Shown here: piece after piece, positions 17,831 to 26,394 of the stretch | Layout of the letters: the number at the start of each line of letters is the position of its first letter | Numbering within the stretch: position 1 is the first letter of the stretch | Assembly (NCBI RefSeq): GCF_000732605.1 | Contig: NZ_JPME01000013.1 | Coordinates: forward strand, 62,001-126,000 | Length of the DNA: 64,000 nt | Direction: 5' to 3' | DNA from: Lacrimispora celerecrescens | GTDB taxonomy: Bacteria > Bacillota > Clostridia > Lachnospirales > Lachnospiraceae | Position numbers and translations under genes: made by a program | The notes under the pieces: model-generated | The model's input: the letters and a program-made list of their open reading frames with translations, nothing else | Database searches by the model: none | What the model was told of the DNA's origin: nothing

Positions 17831-19015
17831 TTAAGTTAAGAACCGGCTCATGACATAATTACTGATGTCGATTCCTCTGGAAGTCAGACGATAATTGCCG
17901 TCTATAAACTCCATAAGCCCTTCCTCTTCCATTGCATCCAGCACCATACCGTAAACACTCCGGATATTGTGGCCAAAGCTTCCGGCAAACCCATGGGCAG
18001 AGACACCTTTCATCAGACGCAGCCCCAGAAACATGTACTCTTCCATCTTATCCTCTATTGTCAGCTGTTCAAACTCCTGCCTAAGCACCCTTTGAAATGC
18101 TTCTTCCTGGTCCAGATGGGCGCTGCAATACTCATCGAATACCGGAGTATTGTGAAAACGGCAGCCATTTATATAAGAGGCCGCCCCCAGACCTAAGCCA
18201 AGATATTCTACTCCGGTCCAATAGCCGATGTTATGCCTGCACTCATATCCGTTTTTGGAGTAATTGGATATTTCATACCTTTCATACCCTTGTTCGTTTA
18301 GAAATTCCTGGGTCAGGTAGTACATTTCACGCTCTGTATCTTCATCCGGCAATTCCGGCAGGGACATAAGACTATTCCGCTCTTCCAGTGTCAGGGAGCG
18401 GTTTTCCATGTTCACTTGCTCTCCATACCGATCAAAATATGGGGTTCCTCTTTCCACGATCAAACTATAGGCAGATAGATGCTCCGGTTTCAGCATGGTC
18501 ACCTTTTTTAAGGTATTCTTCCACGATTCCAACGTCTGGCCTGGAATTGCTGAAATCAGATCCACATTCACATTGTCGAAACCCGCCATACGAACTCTCT
18601 GATAACTTTTCAGGAATTCGTCGTAAGTATGAATTCTGCCTAAATAGCGCAGTTCTTTGTCATCTGCAGATTGAAGCCCAATACTGATTCGGTTCACCCC
18701 TGCTTCCCTGTAACAGGAAAGGGCCTCGGCCGTTACCGTACCAGGATTTACCTCCATCGTAATCTCTGCTTCGGGGAGAATCTCAAATTCTTCCCTGAGA
18801 GAATGAAGAACTGCTGCCATGTCATCAATACCTAATATAGAAGGAGTGCCTCCCCCTATGAATACACTGATCACCTGGTATTCTTTGACTTTGGCACTCT
18901 GGCATTTGATCTCCTCTATTAACTTTTTTGTATATTCCCGCTGCGCCTGCTGGTTACCCGGAAAAGAAAGGAAATCGCAGTAAGCGCATTTACGCGCGCA
19001 GAACGGGATATGCAC
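17831..19015 (-). CDS. hemW: Radical-SAM heme chaperone HemW (start displaced by an A9 tract)
   Basis: HemW, formerly called oxygen-independent coproporphyrinogen oxidase-like, is a radical-SAM protein thought to insert heme into proteins. The product has the HIPFC-x3-C-x2-C cluster motif (HIPFCARKCAYCDF), GGGTPSIL and the C-terminal HemN domain. The open frame begins at a GTG (19015), the codon for V in the family's YVHIPFC motif, with no ribosome binding site. The expected start, [15 protein letters not shown], is present from ATG 19043, which overlaps the lepA stop, but a run of nine A (19029-19037) puts it out of frame; eight A would join it. It follows lepA in the usual order. Confidence 0.9.
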   Translation of the reverse strand: MHIPFCARKCAYCDFLSFPGNQQAQREYTKKLIEEIKCQSAKVKEYQVISVFIGGGTPSILGIDDMAAVLHSLREEFEILPEAEITMEVNPGTVTAEALSCYREAGVNRISIGLQSADDKELRYLGRIHTYDEFLKSYQRVRMAGFDNVNVDLISAIPGQTLESWKNTLKKVTMLKPEHLSAYSLIVERGTPYFDRYGEQVNMENRSLTLEERNSLMSLPELPDEDTEREMYYLTQEFLNEQGYERYEISNYSKNGYECRHNIGYWTGVEYLGLGLGAASYINGCRFHNTPVFDEYCSAHLDQEEAFQRVLRQEFEQLTIEDKMEEYMFLGLRLMKGVSAHGFAGSFGHNIRSVYGMVLDAMEEEGLMEFIDGNYRLTSRGIDISNYVMSRFLT

Positions 19016-19035
19016 ATAGATCTCAAGATTTTTTT

Positions 19036-20850
19036 TTATTCATCATCTAATTTCAGTACGCTCATAAATGCCTTTTGCGGTATCTCAACGTTACCGACCT
19101 GGCGCATACGTTTTTTACCTTCCTTCTGCTTTTCAAGAAGTTTCTTCTTTCGGGAAATATCACCGCCATAACATTTGGCAAGAACGTCCTTTCTCATGGC
19201 CTTCACTGTCTCGCGGGCAATGATCTTGCCGCCGATAGCTGCCTGGATAGGGATTTCAAAAAGCTGTCTTGGAATCTCATCCTTTAGCTTCTCACACATT
19301 CTCCGGCCCCTGTCATAGGCAGATAATGCATGGACGATAAAAGAAAGAGCATCCACTTCTTCTTTATTAACCAGAATGTCTAACTTCACAAGCTCTGACT
19401 TCTCGTAGCCCTTTAATTCATAATCAAAGGACGCATATCCTTTGGAACGGGATTTTAAGGCATCAAAGAAATCATAAATGATCTCATTTAAAGGAAGCTC
19501 ATATCTTAAGAGTGCCCTGGTAGCTTCCATGTATTCCATACCCAGATACACGCCCCGCCGTTCCTGACACAGGGTCATGATGGCGCCTACAAATTCTGTG
19601 GTCACCATGATCTCAGCACTTACAATTGGTTCTTCCATATATTCAATTTCAGTTGGATCAGGCAGGTTGGAGGGGTTTGTTAACTCCAACTTCTCACCGT
19701 TCTTTTTATAAACATGATAAACAACGCCGGGTGCTGTTGTTACCAGATCCAGATTATATTCCCGTTCCAGACGCTCCTGAATGACCTCCAGATGAAGGAG
19801 TCCTAAAAATCCGCATCGAAAGCCAAAGCCAAGGGCAAGTGAAGTCTCTGGCTCAAAGAACAGAGAAGCATCGTTAAGCTGAAGCTTTTCCAAAGCATCC
19901 CGCAGATCATTATAACGGGCTCCATCCGCAGGATACAGGCCGCAGTAAACCATGGAAGTAACTTTCTTATAGCCTGGGAGGGCCACCTTGCAAGGACGGT
20001 CCGCATTGGTAATGGTATCACCCACTGCGGTTTCCTTTACATTTTTAATGCTGGCTGTTAAATATCCTACCATACCGGCACTTAATGACTCACACGGAAG
20101 GAACTGGCCTGCGCCGAAATAGCCTACTTCCACCACCTCTTCTACTGCTCCGGTAGCCATCATGCGCACCCTGTCGCCCTTTTTCACCGTTCCTTCCTTC
20201 ACACGGAAGAAAACGATGACACCTTTATAGGAATCATAAAGAGAGTCGAAAATCAGGGCCTGAAGGGGTGCATCAGGGTCTCCCTCTGGAGCCGGGATCT
20301 TTTCAACAATGGCATCCAGGACTGCTTCCACATTTAAGCCTGTCTTTGCGGAAATCCTTGGAGCATCGTGGGCTTCGATCCCGATGACATCTTCGATCTC
20401 CTCTACCACACGCTCCGGTTCTGCGCTTGGGAGATCGATTTTATTTAATACCGGAAATACATCAAGATTATGATCCAGAGCCATATAAACGTTAGCCAGT
20501 GTCTGCGCCTCGATTCCCTGGGAAGAATCCACAACCAGGATGGCTCCGTCACAGGCTGCAAGGCTACGGGATACCTCATAGTTAAAGTCCACGTGACCTG
20601 GAGTGTCAATCATGTTAAAAATGTATTCTTCGCCATTCCCTGCTTTATAAACGGTCCGGACTGCCTGGGCCTTAATGGTAATTCCCCGCTCTCGTTCCAA
20701 ATCCATATTATCAAGCACCTGAGACTGCATTTCTCTGCTGGTGAGCAAACCTGTCTTCTCTATAATCCGGTCTGCAAGAGTTGACTTACCGTGATCAATA
20801 TGAGCGATAATACAAAAGTTACGTATCTTATTCTGCTGGGCAGCTGCCAT
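19036..20850 (-). CDS. lepA: Elongation factor 4 (LepA)
   Basis: Translational GTPase that binds ribosomes and affects translocation or initiation under stress. From the start at 20850 the product is 604 residues, the normal length. It has the P-loop AHIDHGKST (16-24), the [10 protein letters not shown] switch, [16 protein letters not shown], and ends with the LepA-specific C-terminal domain ([20 protein letters not shown]). The longer frame to 20901 adds 17 unconserved residues, while AGAGG precedes the ATG at 20850. hemW begins at or near its stop codon. Confidence 0.97.
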   Translation of the reverse strand: MAAAQQNKIRNFCIIAHIDHGKSTLADRIIEKTGLLTSREMQSQVLDNMDLERERGITIKAQAVRTVYKAGNGEEYIFNMIDTPGHVDFNYEVSRSLAACDGAILVVDSSQGIEAQTLANVYMALDHNLDVFPVLNKIDLPSAEPERVVEEIEDVIGIEAHDAPRISAKTGLNVEAVLDAIVEKIPAPEGDPDAPLQALIFDSLYDSYKGVIVFFRVKEGTVKKGDRVRMMATGAVEEVVEVGYFGAGQFLPCESLSAGMVGYLTASIKNVKETAVGDTITNADRPCKVALPGYKKVTSMVYCGLYPADGARYNDLRDALEKLQLNDASLFFEPETSLALGFGFRCGFLGLLHLEVIQERLEREYNLDLVTTAPGVVYHVYKKNGEKLELTNPSNLPDPTEIEYMEEPIVSAEIMVTTEFVGAIMTLCQERRGVYLGMEYMEATRALLRYELPLNEIIYDFFDALKSRSKGYASFDYELKGYEKSELVKLDILVNKEEVDALSFIVHALSAYDRGRRMCEKLKDEIPRQLFEIPIQAAIGGKIIARETVKAMRKDVLAKCYGGDISRKKKLLEKQKEGKKRMRQVGNVEIPQKAFMSVLKLDDE

Positions 20851-21069
20851 ATAGTTAATTCCTCTTTTCTGATGTTTCTGGTGTTTTCCGGCCAGCCCCA
20901 TCCCAAGGAGGGCGCAATTCGCCAGATTACTATGATATCTTTAAAAATATACCATTAAAATTACCGATTGTCCACTGTGAAAGCATTGAATTTCCTTGTA
21001 ATTCCGTTGAAAAATCAAAGTTGATCCCTTGGTTATATCATAGTGTTACTAAAATGACATCACTTTCAC

Positions 21070-21098
21070 TTGCAAATACAGTAACTGTGTATTAGAAT
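21070..21098 (+). promoter_or_regulatory. Promoter of a candidate antisense RNA
   Basis: TTGCAA (21070-21075), a 17-base spacer and TAGAAT (21093-21098) preceded by TAT, on the plus strand in a region with no plus-strand gene. It faces the 3' end of the small toxin-like gene. Confidence 0.6.
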
Positions 21099-21104
21099 AA
21101 TATT

Positions 21105-21199
21105 AAAGAAACAACCGCCCCATTACAAGGGGTTGGCCAAATACTCAGAATAGAAACTCCATCCTTTTCACTCGCCAAAGTTTACAAGGATGGTTTTTC
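21105..21199 (+). ncRNA. Candidate antisense antitoxin RNA (about 95 nt)
   Basis: Defined by a promoter (21070-21098) and a Rho-independent terminator (21159-21198) on the plus strand. It encodes no peptide with a ribosome binding site. It is complementary to the predicted 3' untranslated region of the 27-residue holin-like peptide mRNA, whose stop codon is at 21231, about 30 bases away. This is the geometry of type I toxin-antitoxin pairs such as txpA/ratA and bsrG/SR4 in Bacillus. No expression evidence is available; the role is inferred. Confidence 0.5.
21159..21198 (+). terminator. Terminator of the candidate antisense RNA
   Basis: CCATCCTT (21159-21166) pairs with AAGGATGG (21186-21193), then TTTTT. 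On the minus strand the same stem is followed by AGTTTCTATT, a much weaker U-run, so it mainly works in the plus direction. Confidence 0.75.
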
Positions 21200-21230
21200 T
21201 ATGCCCATTTCTGGGACTTTATAGAAAACG

Positions 21231-21314
21231 CTACTTACAATTATAAAAAATAAAGGTAAGCAATGCTAAAATGAATGTACCAAAGGCCATAAGGTCTTTA
21301 AAGTCATATTTCAT
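21231..21314 (-). CDS. 27-residue holin-like peptide, candidate type I toxin
   Basis: The peptide is MKYDFKDLMAFG followed by TFILALLTFIFYNCK: a short charged start and one hydrophobic segment of about 16 residues. This matches the pattern of putative holin-like toxins (Hol-Tox family) of Firmicutes, whose members often contain LM..FGTFILALLT. The ribosome binding site is excellent: GGGAGGTG (21321-21328) eight bases before the ATG at 21314 (another ATG at 21320 is too close). A plus-strand antisense RNA candidate overlaps its 3' region. A possible promoter is TTGCAG (21410-21415)-N17-TACCAT (21387-21392). It is too short for standard gene finding. Family membership is by eye. Confidence 0.65.
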   Translation of the reverse strand: MKYDFKDLMAFGTFILALLTFIFYNCK

Positions 21315-21557
21315 CCGCATCACCTCCCATCTATGTAATGATGGAAGGCCAACGTCCTTGCAGTGACACGATTGTTCCATATTATTATGGTAACATATCC
21401 CATTTTAATCTGCAATTATTTTCCTGGCTACAAAATGATGGATACCTATATTCTGTTATATCTTTGATAAACTATGCAGAAAAAAAGGCTGATAAATAGG
21501 TGGGTGGCAGAGAGATTGCAGGAATTCGTAACAAATTAGTATCATTTCATAATGAAA

Positions 21558-21594
21558 AGCAGGGAATACCTAGCATCTAAGCGGATTCCCTGCT
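21558..21594 (-). terminator. Terminator after spoIIP
   Basis: AGCAGGGAAT/ATTCCCTGCT, a 10-bp perfect stem with a 17-base loop, followed on the minus strand by TTTCATT. It lies 22 bases past the spoIIP stop. Confidence 0.7.
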
Positions 21595-21615
21595 CTATTT
21601 AATTAAAATAACATT

Positions 21616-23025
21616 TTAATTACCTTGCAACACCATATCCAAAATTTCAGACAGAGGTTCCATGGCGTTTAACGCTTCCTGGTATGTATTCGTCTGGGCT
21701 CCTACTTCAATAAGGGCTGACCTTGCTCTTAAGTGCTGGTTATATCGAAGTCCTTTTATGTATATTTTCCGGGTCAGATTTGGAAAATAGGCCGCAGCGT
21801 CAAGCTGCATCTGTAAGCTGAAAGCAAGATTCTGCGTACGATAAGGATTGGGAAGATACTCAATCGGCCCTTTTGGGGTCTGGCTGACTCCATTAAAAAA
21901 CATAATGGGAGCAGTTGGTTTCCCATTTACCTGGTTTACCATATGCAGATTCTCGTTTACCCCATCCCGGTGAACATCCAGTATTACCTCAATAGATGGA
22001 TTCTTCTGCAGGATTTCTGTAATGCCATCCAAGGCATAAGTATATGCTTTGTTCCTATCCAGCTTCCCGTTTTGCAAATCATAAACCGAGGTATCGTGAA
22101 TCACGTTGTAGCCCTTTTTGGTCAAAAGCTCTGTAAGATAGTTTCCGATTCCCACCACAGTCGCATTGGGATTCTTCGGCCCATGGTCCGCAAATTCCTC
22201 CTGGGAATGGGTATGATAAATGAGAATCTGTGGTTTGTCGTTTCCGCCCTCCAGGGTAAAATCCTTGGAAAGGAATTCATCCGCCTTCATTAAATCCCTG
22301 CCTGCCGTTGTGGAGGTATGGATACTGTAAAAATGCTGGATGAGGAAGTCATAGTCAGCCAGCTGTTCCTTGCGGTATACGGCCCCTGCTATCGGCCATA
22401 TAGTGCTGGACGCACAGGTCATGGCAGGGTCCTTATCCGTAGTCAGCGTATTTACTTTATCAACTTTTGCCACCTCAGTTTCAGCTGCCTGATTTTGCTC
22501 CGGTACCTGATTGGCTGTCGTTTCTCCTCCAGCCGGTGGCTGCTCTGACGGCTGTGCCTTATGGGTTCCTGCATTGATGCTTCCGTCTTCTCCGCTTTCC
22601 TCTCCGCCGTCATATAAAAGGAAACTATGTTCCTCATAAAACCTTCCGCTTTCTAAATATCCTTCATAGGCCGGGTCCGCTTCTCCATGGTTCGTTTCCG
22701 TTTTGCCGCTGCCTCCATACCGGTAAAGTGGAGACTGGCTGAAAAGGATATCACAGAGAACGTTTACCATTGATTTTTCATGGGTTCCGGACAGAATACT
22801 GCTCTGATCACTCTCATCCCATGTTGCGGCCGGATACTGGAGCCTCCAGATATAGGAAACCCCAAAGCCGGCCCCTTCTTTTGCCCAACTTTCCACCTTA
22901 TGAGGATCCGCCTTTTTTCTCACTTCTGAAACTTCTTTTATGCTGAAAAGAACGGCCAGAACCAGGCTTACGATGATCATCATTTTTCTTATATACCAGT
23001 TAATTTCCTTATTTCTCCGCCTCAT
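21616..23025 (-). CDS. spoIIP: Stage II sporulation protein P (SpoIIP)
   Basis: Membrane-anchored amidase/endopeptidase of the SpoIID-SpoIIM-SpoIIP complex that degrades septal peptidoglycan during forespore engulfment. The product has an N-terminal membrane anchor (MMIIVSLVLAVLFSI), a Ser/Glu/Gln-rich linker (about 150-210) and the C-terminal amidase domain with the metal-binding motifs LIYHTHSQEEF, ILDVHRDG and ALIEVGAQTN. The ATG at 23025, after AGGAAGG, is slightly preferred over the in-frame ATG at 23052. It follows gpr by 30-57 bp, as in many sporeformers. Confidence 0.95.
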   Translation of the reverse strand: MRRRNKEINWYIRKMMIIVSLVLAVLFSIKEVSEVRKKADPHKVESWAKEGAGFGVSYIWRLQYPAATWDESDQSSILSGTHEKSMVNVLCDILFSQSPLYRYGGSGKTETNHGEADPAYEGYLESGRFYEEHSFLLYDGGEESGEDGSINAGTHKAQPSEQPPAGGETTANQVPEQNQAAETEVAKVDKVNTLTTDKDPAMTCASSTIWPIAGAVYRKEQLADYDFLIQHFYSIHTSTTAGRDLMKADEFLSKDFTLEGGNDKPQILIYHTHSQEEFADHGPKNPNATVVGIGNYLTELLTKKGYNVIHDTSVYDLQNGKLDRNKAYTYALDGITEILQKNPSIEVILDVHRDGVNENLHMVNQVNGKPTAPIMFFNGVSQTPKGPIEYLPNPYRTQNLAFSLQMQLDAAAYFPNLTRKIYIKGLRYNQHLRARSALIEVGAQTNTYQEALNAMEPLSEILDMVLQGN

Positions 23026-23081
23026 AACCGCCTTCCTGCATAGATTATTCATAATATCCTATGCAGAATACCTGTCATTTA

Positions 23082-24059
23082 CTACGAATCTTCCTGTCCC
23101 AAAAATGCCATATGAATTCCTTCCGAGATGGTAAAGCTAAGTTCCTTTACTGTTTCATCAATGTCCGGAGGCGTTACATACAATGGTCCAAATTCCGGTT
23201 CCAGCAATTCCCGGATAAGATCATACTGCTCATCCGAGTTCAGCTTTCCAATGAAGTCTCCCATTCCCTTGGTTTCCATGCTCTTTGAAAGAGCTCCAAT
23301 CATAGCGGAAACTGTATCATGGACAATGGCTGCCGCCCCTACAACCGTGGGTACTCCGATCGCCATGACCGGCACGCCAAGGCTTTCCTTCGTAAGGCTG
23401 TGCCTGTGATTGCCTACTCCGGACCCCGGGTGAATCCCTGTATTCGTAAGCTGAATGGTAGTCCCTAGCCGCTTTACGCTTCTGGCTGCCAGCGCATCAA
23501 TGGCAATGATGAGATCCGGTTCTGTTTCTTTTATAATTCCCTTTAAAATCTCCGCACTTTCCATTCCAGTCTGAGCCATGACTCCCGGAACGATACCACT
23601 GATAACAGGCATGGTTCTTCCCTTCCAGAAATCATCTCCATACTGGATTTTCAAATGCCTTGTTACTTGAAGATTTTTAAGAACTCTGGGGCCAAGAGAG
23701 TCCGGTGTAACAGAGGAATTGCCAAGCCCGGCCACCAATACATGAAAATTCGGTTTCCGGAAATCTTTCCCCGCAAGAAGACGTTCAATCTGGTTTGCCA
23801 GCTCTTCTGAAACCTCTCTGTGATAATCTTCGTCTTTCATGGAAAGCTCATCAGCTTCCAGGGTAATATAGGTTCCAATGGGTTTTCCCATGGCCTTTGA
23901 GCCTTTTTCGTCAAGAATTTTTACCTCGGTCATTTTTATATGGCTGTCTGATCGATGCCACTCACGCAGTGATACTCCTGATATCTCGCCGCCGTCACCT
24001 GGGAAACTCTCTCTTTCTTCTACCGCAAGGTCTGTACGCACTGTAAATGTGTTTTCCAT
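23082..24059 (-). CDS. gpr: Germination protease GPR
   Basis: Endopeptidase that degrades small acid-soluble spore proteins early in germination; made as a zymogen in the forespore. The product of about 325 residues starts MENTFTVRTDLAVEERESF, with GGEISGV resembling the autoprocessing region, and has the core segments VAGLGNSSVTPDSLGPRV, GIVPGVMAQTGMES and AIDALAARS typical of A25 peptidases. The ATG at 24059 is used because AAAGGTGG lies five bases before it; the GTG at 24068 overlaps that box. Two tandem copies of the intergenic repeat precede it. Confidence 0.96.
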   Translation of the reverse strand: MENTFTVRTDLAVEERESFPGDGGEISGVSLREWHRSDSHIKMTEVKILDEKGSKAMGKPIGTYITLEADELSMKDEDYHREVSEELANQIERLLAGKDFRKPNFHVLVAGLGNSSVTPDSLGPRVLKNLQVTRHLKIQYGDDFWKGRTMPVISGIVPGVMAQTGMESAEILKGIIKETEPDLIIAIDALAARSVKRLGTTIQLTNTGIHPGSGVGNHRHSLTKESLGVPVMAIGVPTVVGAAAIVHDTVSAMIGALSKSMETKGMGDFIGKLNSDEQYDLIRELLEPEFGPLYVTPPDIDETVKELSFTISEGIHMAFLGQEDS

Positions 24060-24065
24060 TTTTTC

Positions 24066-24174
24066 CACCTTTCCTATTTAATGCCCATATCATTAGGGCA
24101 TAAAGGTATGCCTGTATGGCTTTCCTCTTTATTGCTCATGCTTTTTGGGCATAAAGGTATGCCTGTATAACTTT
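24066..24174 (-). repeat. Two-hairpin intergenic repeat, copies 3 and 4 in tandem (upstream of gpr)
   Basis: Two adjacent units of about 53 bp. Both contain GGCATACCTTTATGCC, where hairpin A is reduced and the linker itself can fold. Hairpin B is GCCC-TAATGATAT-GGGC in the gpr-proximal unit and GCCC-AAAAAGCAT-GAGC in the distal one, each followed by an AGGAAAG box. The units share a 20-base identical block around ATACAGGCATACCTTTATGC. The tandem arrangement suggests recent duplication. Confidence 0.8.
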
Positions 24175-24219
24175 CCAGCATTTCTAAGGTATTTTCTGCA
24201 AAAATACGGGAATTATGTA

Positions 24220-24248
24220 TTGACATCTGCGTCGAAATTCGTTAAAAT
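24220..24248 (+). promoter_or_regulatory. Promoter of rpsT
   Basis: TTGACA (24220-24225), a 17-base spacer and TAAAAT (24243-24248), about 90 bases before the start codon. Confidence 0.8.
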
Positions 24249-24338
24249 ATAAAAGTATGTTTACATTGAACTGTCCGTGTCCAGGCTTTGATGCAAAACA
24301 AAGAATAATCATATATCATATTATTGGAGGTGTACCGA

Positions 24339-24602
24339 TTGGCTAACATTAAATCTGCAAAAAAGAGAATTTTAGTAAACGAAACAAAGGCTGCAAGAAA
24401 TAAAGCGATCAGATCCAAAGTGAAAACATCTATCAAGAAGGTAGAGGCTGCTATCGTTGCCGGTGACAAGGCTGCTGCACAGGCAATTTTAGTAAACGCT
24501 ATCTCAGAGATCGATAAGGCTACTACTAAGGGCGTATATCATAAGAATACTGCATCCAGAAAAGTATCCAGAATCTCTAAAGCTGTAAACACAATGGCTT
24601 AA
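24339..24602 (+). CDS. rpsT: 30S ribosomal protein S20
   Basis: Small basic protein that binds 16S rRNA in the 30S body. The 87-residue product (MANIKSAKKRILVNETKAAR at its start, with V.TSIKKVEAAI and a final NTMA) is full length. Translation appears to begin at TTG (24339-24341), because GGAGG (24326-24330) lies eight bases before it and the family starts M-ANIKSAKKR. A TTG start is known for rpsT in other bacteria, where it is linked to S20 autoregulation. It is transcribed alone, divergent from gpr. Confidence 0.97.
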   Translation: MANIKSAKKRILVNETKAARNKAIRSKVKTSIKKVEAAIVAGDKAAAQAILVNAISEIDKATTKGVYHKNTASRKVSRISKAVNTMA

Positions 24603-24621
24603 TTCATAGAACAGACTTTTA

Positions 24622-24656
24622 TCCCATTCGGAATAACCCACTGAATGGGATTTTTT
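24622..24656 (+). terminator. Terminator after rpsT
   Basis: TCCCATTC/GAATGGGA stem, 13-base loop, then TTTTTT. Confidence 0.9.
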
Positions 24657-24666
24657 GTACAGTTTT

Positions 24667-24715
24667 AAGGCTTTTGCAGAATAGTCTCACGCACTATTTT
24701 GCAAAAGCCTTTTTA
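24667..24715 (-). terminator. Bidirectional terminator between rpsT and the alpha-glucoside operon
   Basis: AAGGCTTTTGCAGAATAGT pairs with ACTATTTTGCAAAAGCCTT (one mismatch), loop CTCACGC. Plus side followed by TTTATTTTT; minus side by AAAACTG. It probably ends both transcripts; it marks the left border of the accessory region. Confidence 0.8.
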
Positions 24716-24722
24716 TTTTTAA

Positions 24723-26381
24723 CTATTGATAAATCACAAATGCTTCATAAGGTTTTAGCTCACCGCTTTTTCTCTCCATAGATTCATAATTGCTGATCAA
24801 AACGGTTCCCGATTTAAATTCCTCTGGTAATCTATAATCTAACGTCCGTCCGCAGAAGCTGCATACAACCAGAAGCTTCCTCTCTCCCAAGGTCCTCACG
24901 TATGCATAGATGTCCGGATCATCAGGAAGCAACAGTTCGTAACTGCCATAAACGATGATCTCATATTCGTGGCGAAGAGTGATCAATTGTTTATAATAAT
25001 GGAATACGGATGTCTTTCGTTCCACCTGTTCTTTGGCATTGATATTTTTATAATTAGGATTTACCATGATCCAAGGGTCGGCCTCTGAAAATCCGGCATT
25101 CGTGCTTGTATCCCACTGCATGGGGGTCCTCGCATTGTCCCGGCTCTTATACCTTAAATACTTCATCATTTCCTCTTGGGTAAAAATTCCTTTTCCTGTC
25201 AGCTCATAGTAGGCATTTATGCTGTCCAGATCCCGAAAATCATGGATGGTTTCAAAGGGGACATTGGTCATTCCCAGTTCCTCTCCCTGATACACATAGG
25301 GAGTTCCCTGCATCATATGGAGGCAGGTGGCAAGCATCTTGGCTGAGCGTTCCCGGTATTCCTCACAATCATTTCCAAATCGGGAGACAACTCTTGGCTG
25401 ATCATGATTATCCCAGAACAGGCTGTTCCAGGCAATTCCCTCAAGCCCTTTCTGCCATTTTGTCATAATAGTTTTAAGATCCGGAAGATACAGCTTCTTA
25501 TCCGTCCATTTGTTGTCAGGATCCCCATCCACGTCCATATGCTCAAACTGGAATACCATGTTAAGTTCACTTCCATCAGAGGACGCGTACCTGGCCGCCT
25601 CCTCAAGAGTCACGCCGGAGCACTCTCCTACCGTCATGATATCGTAGCCGGATAAAACCTCCCGGTTCATTTCCTTTAAATATTCGTGAACATTTGGTCC
25701 GTTTGCTGAAACATTAAAGCTGGCATACCCATTGATCATGGCCGGACCGTCAGGAAGTCCTTCCTGCTTGGAAATCAGGCTGATCACATCCATGCGGAAT
25801 CCATCGATCCCTTTATCCAGCCACCATTTCATCATATCGTATACCTCTGTCCGGACTTTCCCGTTATCCCAGTTTAAATCAGGTTGTTTTTCTGAAAAAA
25901 GATGAAGGAAATATTGGTCTGTTTCCTTATCATATTTCCATGCAGGTCCGGAAAAGCAGGATCCCCAGTTATTGGGTTCTTTTCCATCTTTTCCGTCTCT
26001 CCATATGTAATAATCCCGGTAAGGATTATCCTTTGATTTTCTGCTTTCTAAAAACCATGGATGCTCATCTGAGGTGTGGTTAACCACAAGATCCATAACC
26101 AGTTTGATTCCCCGTTTGTGTAACTCTTCCAAAAGTCTGTCAAAGTCCTCCATGGTTCCAAATTCCTTCATGATATCACGGTAATCACGGATATCGTAGC
26201 CATTGTCATCGTTTGGAGAATCGTATACGGGAGACAGCCAGACCACATCAATCCCCAGTTCCTTTAAATAGTCCAGCTTGTTTATGATTCCCCCTATATC
26301 GCCGATTCCATCCCCATTGCTGTCACAGAAGCTTCTGGGGTAGATTTGATATACTACAGATTCTTTCCACCAGATTTTCAT
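24723..26381 (-). CDS. GH13 alpha-glucosidase / oligo-1,6-glucosidase
   Basis: Retaining alpha-glucosidase of family GH13 (likely the oligo-1,6-glucosidase-like subfamily). The 552-residue product starts MKIWWKESVVYQIYPRSFCD and has DLVVNHTSDEHPW (98-110), the nucleophile D198 in GFRMDVI, the acid/base E253 in TVGECSG and D327 in FWDNHDQPR. It lacks a signal peptide, so it acts in the cytosol on imported oligosaccharides. AAGGAG precedes the start at 26381; it lies 13 bp after the GH63-like gene and is last in the operon. Exact linkage specificity cannot be read from the sequence. Confidence 0.92.
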   Translation of the reverse strand: MKIWWKESVVYQIYPRSFCDSNGDGIGDIGGIINKLDYLKELGIDVVWLSPVYDSPNDDNGYDIRDYRDIMKEFGTMEDFDRLLEELHKRGIKLVMDLVVNHTSDEHPWFLESRKSKDNPYRDYYIWRDGKDGKEPNNWGSCFSGPAWKYDKETDQYFLHLFSEKQPDLNWDNGKVRTEVYDMMKWWLDKGIDGFRMDVISLISKQEGLPDGPAMINGYASFNVSANGPNVHEYLKEMNREVLSGYDIMTVGECSGVTLEEAARYASSDGSELNMVFQFEHMDVDGDPDNKWTDKKLYLPDLKTIMTKWQKGLEGIAWNSLFWDNHDQPRVVSRFGNDCEEYRERSAKMLATCLHMMQGTPYVYQGEELGMTNVPFETIHDFRDLDSINAYYELTGKGIFTQEEMMKYLRYKSRDNARTPMQWDTSTNAGFSEADPWIMVNPNYKNINAKEQVERKTSVFHYYKQLITLRHEYEIIVYGSYELLLPDDPDIYAYVRTLGERKLLVVCSFCGRTLDYRLPEEFKSGTVLISNYESMERKSGELKPYEAFVIYQ

Positions 26382-26394
26382 AGTCTTCTCCTTT

